The notes below the pieces were generated by a model. It saw nothing but the letters and a program-made list of their open reading frames with translations, was not told the DNA's origin and searched no databases. The translations under genes were made by a program, and so were the position numbers. 5,337 bases of DNA. Origin: Phycisphaerales bacterium (GTDB lineage: Bacteria; Planctomycetota; Phycisphaerae; Sedimentisphaerales; Anaerohalosphaeraceae). Positions 1 through 5,337 of the stretch are shown here, one piece after another. The first letter of the stretch is position 1, and the number at the start of each line of letters is the position of its first letter. The stretch lies in the NCBI GenBank assembly GCA_003152975.1, contig PMBP01000497.1, positions 9,346 through 14,682 on the forward strand. Reading direction: 5' to 3'.

Positions 1-1
1 T

Positions 2-118
2 CGCGACGCGATCTTTATTGTCCTGGCGTTTCAGGGGGATCGGCTGTGGAAAAGCCGGGGCCAAAACAATTGGGAAATGTTTCAACGATCAAAAATAAGG
101 AATGGAATCCATGAGTGA
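2..118 (+). CDS. C-terminal end of an upstream gene (partial)
   Basis: Reading from base 2, this frame is open for 38 codons and stops at TGA 116-118. It gives a plausible tail segment beginning RDAIFIVLAFQGDRLW and ending RNGIHE. All three + frames are open here to about position 96, so openness alone proves nothing. This frame was chosen because it has the highest share of G or C in third positions over its first 20 codons, as the sure genes do. It would overlap the next gene by 8 bases, the same overlap seen at 1755-1762. The rival is frame 1, which ends in an ATGA overlap at 112-114 but has poorer codon composition. Function is not recognisable from so short a piece. Confidence 0.4.
   Translation, partial: RDAIFIVLAFQGDRLWKSRGQNNWEMFQRSKIRNGIHE
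97..101 (+). promoter_or_regulatory. Ribosome binding site deciding the start at 111
   Basis: AAGGA lies 9 bases before the ATG at 111. For the in-frame ATG at 102 the same motif would be directly adjacent to the start codon, too close to work. This favours 111 over 102. Confidence 0.6.
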
Positions 119-881
119 TGTTGCGATGAGTCAAGGATACCCGGCGGTGGCCGATATCGACGCCGAAATGGCCGCCAACGGGATCGAGATGATTGCGGAG
201 AATAATCAACAGGATCTGCTTTCGGATCTCAAGCGGGACAAGTGGGGGCAGTACAACGCCTTTGCCTGGGCGGGGGCGCTGGGGGTTTGGTTTCCGTCGC
301 CAACGACCTTCAATGTCCGCCCCGGGTATTACCGGTGGAATGGTACAGTCAAGCTCTATGCGCCTTCGACGGCGATCAATCCGACCGACAATGACACCAC
401 CTATGTCTGGATGACGGCCGCGAATACGATCGCCTCAGCCGTCGATGGGACGGGATGGCCGACCACCGCGCATCTCAAGCTGGCCGAGATCGATGTCGAT
501 TCCGGCGGCGTGATCACGGCCCGCCGCGACCTGCGGGGACAAACCATGCTGGCCAACAGCGATGAGCTGCCGCCGCTGCGGGCGTCGCTGACCGCTGGGA
601 ATACCGTTGCGATCTTCACGGCCAACGCGCCGTGCAAGATGCGGATCCTGGACGCCTGGTCGGTGGCACGGTCGGCCGACGGCGGGACCTGGAAGATCAC
701 CGACGGCACCCATGACATCATCCCGGCGGTGACGGTAACCTCGACGGATAAGACGATCAACCGGACGGCGTTGATCGACGACGCCTACTATGAGATCGCG
801 GCCGGCGGGAGCTTGTCGGTGGTGGGCGATGGCGCCAACGCCGACGTGGAAGTGACTGTCCTGGCGATGCGAGTCTGGTAA
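111..881 (+). CDS. Phage tail/fibre-associated structural protein
   Basis: A 256-residue protein, probably a virion component. Start 111 is preferred over ATG 102 because of the AAGGA spacing; ATG 126 is also in frame. Residues 1-50 are polar and probably helical. Residues 67-143 form a module starting FNVRPGYYRWNG, continuing with NDTTYVWM and GWPTTAHLKLAEI, and closing with DLRG. This series (value with a sugar-like or number-like 'coordinate' strand, then 'H-x-K-L-A-E-I' and 'D-L-R-G') is familiar from phage tail and fibre-associated proteins. Residues 156-256 alternate hydrophobic and small polar residues (NTVAIFTANAPCKMRILDAW, later YYEIAAGGSLSVV), consistent with a beta-sandwich of the kind used in decoration or fibre proteins. 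There is no signal peptide or membrane segment. It sits 3 bases before the FN3 gene. The structural role is inferred from pattern and context; no enzyme motif is seen. Confidence 0.65.
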   Translation: MSDVAMSQGYPAVADIDAEMAANGIEMIAENNQQDLLSDLKRDKWGQYNAFAWAGALGVWFPSPTTFNVRPGYYRWNGTVKLYAPSTAINPTDNDTTYVWMTAANTIASAVDGTGWPTTAHLKLAEIDVDSGGVITARRDLRGQTMLANSDELPPLRASLTAGNTVAIFTANAPCKMRILDAWSVARSADGGTWKITDGTHDIIPAVTVTSTDKTINRTALIDDAYYEIAAGGSLSVVGDGANADVEVTVLAMRVW

Positions 882-884
882 CCC

Positions 885-1484
885 ATGGCTGATGAATACA
901 ACATTTATCGAGGTCAGGACGGCGTGATGAATTACACCACGCCGGTTGGGACGATGGATCTGGCCGACACCCAGGTCACGATCCCTGCGCAAAATCTCAC
1001 TCCAGGGACACGGTGGGTGTATGTCCGGCGGAGAAAGGCTAGCGACTGCAGCGTAGAGTCGCCCGACTCGCCGAGCTGCGAGGTGCGGATTGCCGACGAT
1101 GGCGACATGATCCCGGATGCGCCGAACACCCCATCGAACCTGATGGCCGAGCCGATCGCAGCCGGCAGCATCCGATTGCGATGGCGGTATTGCGAGATCC
1201 GCCAGGCCGTAACGCCGACGGCGTTTCGGATCTATATCGACAGTGGCAGCGGATTCAATTTCGCAACGCCCTCCTCGACCTTGACCTACAGCTTTGGCGG
1301 CGGCGGGGAATTTACCAAGACGATTACGGGGCTTACGGCCGGGATCCGCCACCGATTTTGCGTACGGGCGTATAACGGCACCACCGGCGGCGAGACCCAG
1401 AACACGAACTCGGTGGCGGCGACGCCGGTATCCGCAGGGCCCACGGGATTGCCGACGCCGATCGTCAGCGTGGAGGAAGAATGA
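885..1484 (+). CDS. Fibronectin type III domain protein
   Basis: A 199-residue protein. Residues about 78-171 form a recognisable fibronectin type III domain. It opens with the proline-rich PDAPNTPSNLMAEP, has the core Trp strand SIRLRWRYCE, then FRIYIDSG. It closes with the hallmark ITGLTAGIRHRFCVRAYN (the 'L-x-P/A-G-x-x-Y/H-x-F-x-V-x-A-x-N' strand) and SVAATPV. Residues 1-75 look like a second, degenerate half-domain (LTPGTRWVYVRRRKA parallels the same strand). The C-terminus is a Gly/Pro linker and an acidic EEE end. FN3 domains are common in phage tail-tip and fibre proteins, where they are thought to aid weak surface binding. The start has no clear Shine-Dalgarno; the preceding stop ends 3 bases upstream, so translation is probably coupled. 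The stop overlaps the next gene as ATGA. Confidence 0.75.
   Translation: MADEYNIYRGQDGVMNYTTPVGTMDLADTQVTIPAQNLTPGTRWVYVRRRKASDCSVESPDSPSCEVRIADDGDMIPDAPNTPSNLMAEPIAAGSIRLRWRYCEIRQAVTPTAFRIYIDSGSGFNFATPSSTLTYSFGGGGEFTKTITGLTAGIRHRFCVRAYNGTTGGETQNTNSVAATPVSAGPTGLPTPIVSVEEE
1472..1477 (+). promoter_or_regulatory. Ribosome binding site for the zinc-ribbon gene
   Basis: GGAGGA ends 3 bases before ATG 1481. It is embedded in the codons for the acidic C-terminus of the FN3 protein, so the upstream coding sequence carries the initiation signal of the downstream gene. Confidence 0.6.
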
Positions 1485-1762
1485 AGCGGGTCTTTGACTT
1501 GGTTTGCATGAAATTCGGGATCGGATGGACCATATGGCGGTCGTACAAAAAGCCATATCGCTATCGCTGTCCGTGGAGATGTCCGAGATGTGGCGGCTTG
1601 CATTATGAAATCAGAGGCCGATACCGCTGGCGAGATATGACGATGCAATATCAATGCTATGATTGCTTTTTTAGGTGGCTTGTACAAACCATCCGGGCGG
1701 ATCGGGTCGCGGAGAAACAGATCGACAAAGCGATGAGCCAAATAAGGGACACCCGTGTTTGA
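1481..1762 (+). CDS. Small basic zinc-ribbon-like protein
   Basis: A 93-residue protein of unknown function. Cysteines C34-P-R-C37-G and C59-Y-D-C62 form two CxxC knuckles 21 residues apart, the layout of a zinc ribbon; C30 is an extra nearby cysteine. The protein is very basic (about 15 Arg and 6 Lys against 8 acidic residues) and rich in Trp and Tyr, which suggests nucleic-acid or protein binding, though this is inference. Its base composition is more AT-rich than the flanking genes and it uses codons such as AGA and ATA. The start overlaps the FN3 stop by 4 bases and has a strong ribosome site. Its end overlaps the next gene by 8 bases, so it is fully integrated into the operon. It could be an assembly factor, a small regulator, or an acquired accessory gene. 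It has no signal peptide. Confidence 0.7.
   Translation: MKRVFDLVCMKFGIGWTIWRSYKKPYRYRCPWRCPRCGGLHYEIRGRYRWRDMTMQYQCYDCFFRWLVQTIRADRVAEKQIDKAMSQIRDTRV
1744..1749 (+). promoter_or_regulatory. Ribosome binding site supporting a GTG start
   Basis: AAGGGA lies 5 bases before GTG 1755. No ATG occurs nearby in this frame, so this site decides the start of the first paralogue. It lies inside the end of the zinc-ribbon gene. Confidence 0.55.
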
Positions 1763-2264
1763 TTTTTCCGAGACCATTCGACGATCCACCCAGCGGGCCG
1801 CTCGGGAAAAGCTGCTGGCGCCGGAGATGGTGCAGACGGGCCGGGCGATCCGGCCGGGCGGGGCGGGAGGGTTGCTGACTCCGACGGGCCTTGCCGTGAT
1901 CTCCTACGGAACGGCCGAGGTCATGGTCAAGGAACTCCATTGCGGAAAATGGATATGGTGTGACAACCTGGACGCTTCCCCTCTTGGAATTGGGGCTGAC
2001 AAAGACCTGAAGATGCCGACCGATCCTGTGGCTGGGGATCCGTACTTTTTTTCCTGCTATAATAATGCTCCCAATTATGTGCATCTTCGGCCCAACACCG
2101 GACAAACGATCATCATGCCCAGCGGGGTCGTCCCGAGCTGGAAGTATGTCGATCTGGGCAACAATGGGACTTACTCCGGCATGGCACTTTTGATCCTGGT
2201 GTGCTCGGCGGCGAATACCTGGATGTGCGTGGACGCAACGACCAGCGTGATTGGGGTGGGTTGA
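1755..2264 (+). CDS. Unknown phage structural-operon protein, paralogue A
   Basis: A 169-residue protein that I do not recognise. It starts at GTG 1755, overlapping the preceding gene by 8 bases. Residues 1-22 are charged and probably helical (SETIRRSTQRAAREK). Then come the motif VQTGRAIRPGGAGG (26-39), CGKWIWCD (63-70) and MPTDPVAGDP (87-96), followed by a hydrophobic, strand-rich C-terminus ending near SVIGVG. The same motif series, in the same order, occurs in the next gene, so the two are paralogues from an old tandem duplication. This copy is about 50 residues shorter, lacking the C-terminal extension. It has no signal peptide, catalytic signature or metal-binding motif. The position between an FN3 protein and a hub-like protein suggests a tail-tip or fibre component (inference). 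The Gly-rich segment is encoded by a G-quadruplex-forming run. Confidence 0.75.
   Translation: MFDFSETIRRSTQRAAREKLLAPEMVQTGRAIRPGGAGGLLTPTGLAVISYGTAEVMVKELHCGKWIWCDNLDASPLGIGADKDLKMPTDPVAGDPYFFSCYNNAPNYVHLRPNTGQTIIMPSGVVPSWKYVDLGNNGTYSGMALLILVCSAANTWMCVDATTSVIGVG
1856..1871 (+). other. Canonical G-quadruplex motif within coding sequence
   Basis: GGGCGGGGCGGGAGGG has four G-tracts separated by single-base loops, the tightest and most stable class of predicted quadruplex. It is on the coding strand, so it would also be present in the mRNA. It encodes the conserved PGGAGG stretch of paralogue A, so it may simply reflect Gly and Arg codons. Confidence 0.6.
2254..2260 (+). promoter_or_regulatory. 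G-rich ribosome binding site for paralogue B
   Basis: GGGTGGG ends 6 bases before ATG 2267. It is not a textbook match but is the only purine-rich run at useful spacing. It favours ATG 2267 over ATG 2201, which lies deep inside the preceding gene. Confidence 0.4.
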
Positions 2265-2266
2265 TC

Positions 2267-2923
2267 ATGATCAGGACCGATCGAATCCTTCGCGAACAGA
2301 TGGCCGGACCGCAGATCGTCCAGGAGGGGCGGGCGGTGCGGCCGGGAGGCGGTGGGGTGGGGGCCTGGCCGACGGATCGAAAGGTGATCACGGAAACGGA
2401 AACGTATCTGACTCGAGAGGACTGCGGAAAATTAATTTGGTGGGATGGAAGGGTCATCGTCGATGATTCTACTCTATTCCTGCCGACGAACCCAGTCATC
2501 GGAGATCCCCTTTGGATTTGCGCTTTGCCCTGGGTCAGCAATTTTATGATCGCTCCCTCGAGGGAGACGGCGATCGTGGTACCGACCGCCTTGGAGGAAT
2601 TTCCACTGGCCGAGTACTTTGAGATCTACGGCTATTGGTTCTGTTCTCGGTTTGGCGGATTCGATGGCACTTTCAGGCGGAATCGATTATTACTTCCCCC
2701 TGTGTTTTCTGCCGGCGAGCGTTTGACCTGGATCGTCATGACCTATACGGGTCGCATTAAATCCGTGCCAACCAATTATGTCGATGCGAATTCAAGTGGG
2801 CAATATGAACCGGGAGAGGTGGTTTTGTACCGGGATATTACCCTTTGGGAGTGCGCCCGAATCAGTGGGGCCCGGTTGGAGAATCTATTTTGGCGAACCG
2901 AATACGCACCCTTCTATGACTGA
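2267..2923 (+). CDS. Unknown phage structural-operon protein, paralogue B
   Basis: A 218-residue protein, paralogous to the gene just upstream. Shared landmarks in order are VQEGRAVRPGGGGV (18-31), CGKLIWWD (53-60) and LPTNPVIGDP (72-81), then a matching hydrophobic region. It then has roughly 50 extra residues beyond the end of the shorter copy, including NSSGQYEPGEVVLYRD and an aromatic C-terminus ending APFYD. The frame is open further upstream to ATG 2201, but ATG 2267 starts 2 bases after the previous stop, has a G-rich run ahead of it, and keeps the N-terminal motif at a similar depth to paralogue A. The extension may be a binding or partner-contact domain present only in this copy (inference). 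No enzyme motif, signal peptide or membrane span is seen. Five bases separate it from the hub-like gene. Confidence 0.75.
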   Translation: MIRTDRILREQMAGPQIVQEGRAVRPGGGGVGAWPTDRKVITETETYLTREDCGKLIWWDGRVIVDDSTLFLPTNPVIGDPLWICALPWVSNFMIAPSRETAIVVPTALEEFPLAEYFEIYGYWFCSRFGGFDGTFRRNRLLLPPVFSAGERLTWIVMTYTGRIKSVPTNYVDANSSGQYEPGEVVLYRDITLWECARISGARLENLFWRTEYAPFYD

Positions 2924-2928
2924 ACCCT

Positions 2929-5094
2929 ATGGCGGATGACGCAAAAAAACTCGCTCGCACGGCCCAGCGGCTGGTGGTTGAACGCATGATCGGATCGACC
3001 TGGGAGGCCCTCTGGGGCGCGGCGGTCGATCGGGTCGAGATCAACCCGGGCAGCTCTCCCAGCTCGGCCACGATCTGGTTTCCGGACCAGCGATGGGATG
3101 CCGATGCAGGGCTACACTTCGGCGACCGCGTGCGGATCCGGACGGACTGGCCGACGGCCGAAGAACAGGCGACGATCTTTTCGGGATTTGTGGTCAACTT
3201 CCTGTCGGAGTTTTCCGGCGGCACTGAACAGGGCGGCGCGTTCGAACGAAACGCCGTGGTGTGCCTGGATCATCGGTGGCTGATGAGCGTCACCTCGCCG
3301 GTCTCTGGCCAGTACGCCAGGGGGAAGGACGATTACAGCGGATATGGAACCAGCGGCCAGGCGGAGTTGCAAACCTGCCGCTTCCTGTCGGGTCGGCGGA
3401 CGATCTTCAACGAATCCGAAAAGGCCGGGCATGGCGGAATGCCCAACAAGGATCCGGAAGAGGTGAGGGCGGATCTCAAGAGCTTTCCGGTCTTCAAGGA
3501 TTCCTCGCTCGGCGCCGTTCCCTGGACGGCGGGCGACATGATCCGCTATGTGCTGGCGTGGCGGTTGCATTTGGGGATCTCGTACTGGGACTACCAGGAC
3601 CCCTCGACGATGGAAGGACTTGATCATGCGGACTTTGGCCGCGTGATCGGTCATGTAGTGGTCGATGGGCTCAATGTCCTGCAGGCGGTCGAGCATGTAT
3701 GTAAGCAGATCGGGTTTTCGTTCCGCGAGACCTACTCGGCCAACGGCAAGGCAAAGCTGGCGTTCTACAAGATCGGCTCGGCGTCCGGATCCGTACGGGC
3801 CGATGTCGCCGACGCGATTCTGCATCGCCTGCACGCGCCGGCGGTGGGGGAGACGATCGACGATGCGATCGCCGAAGGCAAGAAGATGCTCTGGGCGATG
3901 GACATCGCCGAGGACATCTCCGGGCTGGTCAACAAACCCTGGGGCGTGGGGGCGCCGGACCGCGTGGAATTCACGGCCGAGCTGGTGCCGGGGTGGCTGG
4001 ACACTCTTTTGATCCCGGATACGACCGGTACGGATTTGGAGAATCTCTACTTGACGGAGGCGGAGATCGCCGATCTGACGGACCCGGATTCCAAGGACTA
4101 CTATAAATTCTACCACACTCGAGGCAGTAACTTTCTGCGGGATGTCGGTCGGAAATGGGTCCTCAATGAGACCGGGTTGTATAGCGGTGGAAGCTACGAT
4201 CGGGGGATGCCGTTTGATTTTACGACGATCGATGCCCGTGGAGACCTCTATGATGCACAAGGGCGGGCGATCAAATGCCTCAAAGATACCGAGGGTAAGC
4301 GGAATTTCGGCCCGTTCCGGCGAAAACTGCTGCCCTGTTTAACCGTCGATAAAGACTCCTTAAACAGCGTTGGAATCGTCGTTGAATTCAGCTTTGACAG
4401 TGGGACTACCTGGCAGAAGCTGGAGGGGTCGATCCGGGCCCTGGATGATGAGGCGGGGATCCTGATCACCGATCCGAACCTGGCCGAGATGATCGATCAG
4501 AACAATCGACTCATCAATGGTGGGCCCCTGGATGGCGTGGAGCTGAACTACTGGACTGTCCTTTGCGACGACAAGCTCAGATCGAGGGTATTCAAGACTG
4601 GGGCATGGTCCACGCGCGTCCGCGTGACGGCCAGCGTGCAGATGGACCAGCGGCTGCGGAGGCAGGAACCGCCATCGGGAGCCAGCGGGTCTCCGTTCAT
4701 TCAATCGCGGCTGTATGACTTCAGCGAGAAGTATGGGCTGGCCAAGAGGGCATCGACGAGCCGGTTTACGGGGGGAGCTCTCACTGCCGATGAGCAGGAC
4801 CATTACGAATGGTTCGGGCTGCACCTGGCCGATATCCGGCGGGCCTGCGAGGACGCCTCGGTCAGCGGAAAGTTTACGCTGGAGCGGCTGTGGCTGGGCG
4901 AGGGGTCTGGGATGCCGGACTTTATGCCGGGAGACTGCATTGAGCGGATCACGGGGCGTGAGTACAGCCTGGCGGCGTCGCTGAATGGCGAGCCAGTATA
5001 CCCCGAGATTGTCAAGGTGGTCTATTTACCCGACCGCCAGCAGATGATGCTGATCACTCGCGACCTCCGCTATGCGGATGTTGTGATGGGATAG
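2929..5094 (+). CDS. Tail/baseplate hub-like protein
   Basis: A 721-residue protein and the largest gene here. The N-terminal part resembles phage tail hub proteins (gp27/gpD/Tal type). It has FGDRVRIRT (about 64-72) followed by IFSGFVVNF (83-91), the usual 'G-D-x-V-x-I ... F-x-G-x-V' pair of hub domains. Next come an insert with FLSGRRTIFNE (about 152-162), then VDGLNVLQAVEHVCKQIGF (245-263), matching the helix that precedes 'G-x-x-F' in hubs. After that are GVGAPDRVEFTAELVPGWL (339-357), a beta-rich middle with VEFSFDSGTTWQKLEG (485-500), and a closing segment with PDFMPGDCIERITG (663-676) and DRQQMMLITRDLRYADV near the end. No peptidase or lysozyme motif is visible. ATG 2929 follows the previous stop by 5 bases without a good Shine-Dalgarno, suggesting translational coupling. 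Hub identity is from pattern memory, not alignment; a different tail-tip protein is possible. Confidence 0.6.
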   Translation: MADDAKKLARTAQRLVVERMIGSTWEALWGAAVDRVEINPGSSPSSATIWFPDQRWDADAGLHFGDRVRIRTDWPTAEEQATIFSGFVVNFLSEFSGGTEQGGAFERNAVVCLDHRWLMSVTSPVSGQYARGKDDYSGYGTSGQAELQTCRFLSGRRTIFNESEKAGHGGMPNKDPEEVRADLKSFPVFKDSSLGAVPWTAGDMIRYVLAWRLHLGISYWDYQDPSTMEGLDHADFGRVIGHVVVDGLNVLQAVEHVCKQIGFSFRETYSANGKAKLAFYKIGSASGSVRADVADAILHRLHAPAVGETIDDAIAEGKKMLWAMDIAEDISGLVNKPWGVGAPDRVEFTAELVPGWLDTLLIPDTTGTDLENLYLTEAEIADLTDPDSKDYYKFYHTRGSNFLRDVGRKWVLNETGLYSGGSYDRGMPFDFTTIDARGDLYDAQGRAIKCLKDTEGKRNFGPFRRKLLPCLTVDKDSLNSVGIVVEFSFDSGTTWQKLEGSIRALDDEAGILITDPNLAEMIDQNNRLINGGPLDGVELNYWTVLCDDKLRSRVFKTGAWSTRVRVTASVQMDQRLRRQEPPSGASGSPFIQSRLYDFSEKYGLAKRASTSRFTGGALTADEQDHYEWFGLHLADIRRACEDASVSGKFTLERLWLGEGSGMPDFMPGDCIERITGREYSLAASLNGEPVYPEIVKVVYLPDRQQMMLITRDLRYADVVMG

Positions 5095-5119
5095 AATTCT
5101 CGAAATATTTTTGAGAATT
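5095..5119. terminator. AT-rich inverted repeat after the operon, possible terminator
   Basis: Arms 5095-5105 and 5109-5119 pair over 11 positions with one G-U wobble around a 3-base TAT loop, directly after the last stop codon. The stem is AT-rich and no clear run of T follows on either strand, so it is not a textbook intrinsic terminator. Position at the end of a long operon supports a termination or 3'-end-protecting role; an operator is the alternative. Confidence 0.4.
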
Positions 5120-5131
5120 TCGAAAATTAAT

Positions 5132-5337
5132 TTAGTGGGTTAATGCCGCATACGGCCAAAACAGGCCGGGCGGTTTTGGTCTGCGCTCGAGGTCTTTACC
5201 ATCTTGCCGCGAAAATTCCCATTTCAACCCGCGAACTACAACCGTATTGACGCGATTGACCTGCAGGGTCGTCGCGCAGATCCGCTGGAAATAGAGGTAC
5301 GGGGCCAGGTGGCGTTTGCGTTTTTTGCACCAGAGGT
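5132..5337 (-). CDS. Possible C-terminal part of a convergent gene (partial)
   Basis: On the minus strand a frame open from the right edge ends at the stop whose complement is 5132-5134, giving 67 residues ending PPGLFWPYAALTH. The other two minus frames stop early, and about two thirds of its third positions are G or C. A gene here would converge on the structural operon with an inverted repeat between them, a sensible layout. Against it, the hairpin at 5154-5181 falls inside it, and a + strand frame is open from 5144 to the edge (possible TTG start at 5204, weak GAGG at 5189-5192). The residues match no family I recognise. The call is tentative. Confidence 0.3.
   Translation of the reverse strand, partial: LWCKKRKRHLAPYLYFQRICATTLQVNRVNTVVVRGLKWEFSRQDGKDLERRPKPPGLFWPYAALTH
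5154..5181. repeat. Second hairpin, 9-bp stem with 10-base loop
   Basis: GGCCAAAAC (5154-5162) is complementary to GTTTTGGTC (5173-5181), with one G-U pair; seven of the pairs (5156-5162 with 5173-5179) are perfect. The loop is GC-rich. A shorter 4-bp hairpin (GCCG/CGGC, 5145-5156) overlaps its left edge, so the two cannot form together. It may belong to a terminator or operator region; no T-run follows. Confidence 0.4.

Noticed and set aside
70..98. Promoter-like TTGGGA with AAATAA 17 bases downstream
   Set aside because: Both boxes match poorly, and the region is probably the coding end of an upstream gene in the same operon.
102..110. Upstream ATG start for the first complete gene
   Set aside because: The only ribosome site (97-101) would touch this ATG; ATG 111 has proper spacing.
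268..285. G-rich run as a further quadruplex
   Set aside because: Only three G-tracts lie close together; the fourth needs a loop of about 19 bases.
435..1556. Long minus-strand open frame (373 codons)
   Set aside because: It lies opposite two well-supported genes, is Arg/Pro/Gly-rich with no recognisable domain, and is a common by-product of G/C-rich third positions.
3866..3873. GCGATCGC, the cyanobacterial HIP1 octamer
   Set aside because: I noticed only one copy, readily explained by the general GATC excess; HIP1 genomes carry it at high density.
4039..4059. ENLYLTE, resembling a viral protease cleavage site
   Set aside because: A chance match inside the hub-like protein; it lacks the Gln that such sites require.
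3112..4260. Long minus-strand open frame (382 codons)
   Set aside because: It is antisense to the hub-like gene, whose motifs are coherent from end to end; the antisense translation has no domain pattern.

Overview
The window is most likely a late structural (tail) module of a tailed bacteriophage or prophage. Five complete genes and probably the end of a sixth run on the + strand from the left edge to position 5094, with almost no intergenic space. Junctions are 4- or 8-base overlaps, or gaps of 2 to 5 bases, so the cluster looks like one translationally coupled transcript. Base composition is moderately GC-rich, codon third positions are mostly G or C, and GATC is strikingly frequent. Nothing here fixes the host species. 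No integrase, capsid, terminase, tape-measure or lysis gene is visible, so phage origin rests on gene organisation and on the look of the first gene and the last large gene.

Layout: 2-118, probable C-terminal end of an upstream gene. 111-881, a beta-rich structural protein with an N-terminal module typical of phage tail or fibre-associated proteins and a C-terminal beta-sandwich-like half. 885-1484, a fibronectin type III domain protein. 1481-1762, a small, very basic protein with a zinc-ribbon-like cysteine pattern. 1755-2264 and 2267-2923, two adjacent divergent paralogues of a family I do not recognise. 2929-5094, a 721-residue protein resembling tail or baseplate hub proteins (gp27/gpD-like organisation).

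After 5094 the character changes. An AT-rich inverted-repeat cluster (5095-5128) is followed by a second hairpin (5154-5181), and the rest of the window is open in one frame on each strand without a decisive choice. A leftward gene ending at 5132-5134 would face the structural operon convergently, but the call is weak.

Working model (inference): the hub-like protein is the tail-tip core. The first protein, the FN3 protein and the paralogue pair would be accessory tail-tip, fibre or decoration components. The zinc-ribbon protein is the odd one out, either an assembly factor or a small inserted accessory gene. The most notable items are the tandem paralogue pair, the basic zinc-ribbon gene inside a structural operon, the GATC excess, a tight G-quadruplex motif inside one paralogue, and the mutually complementary repeats after the operon.
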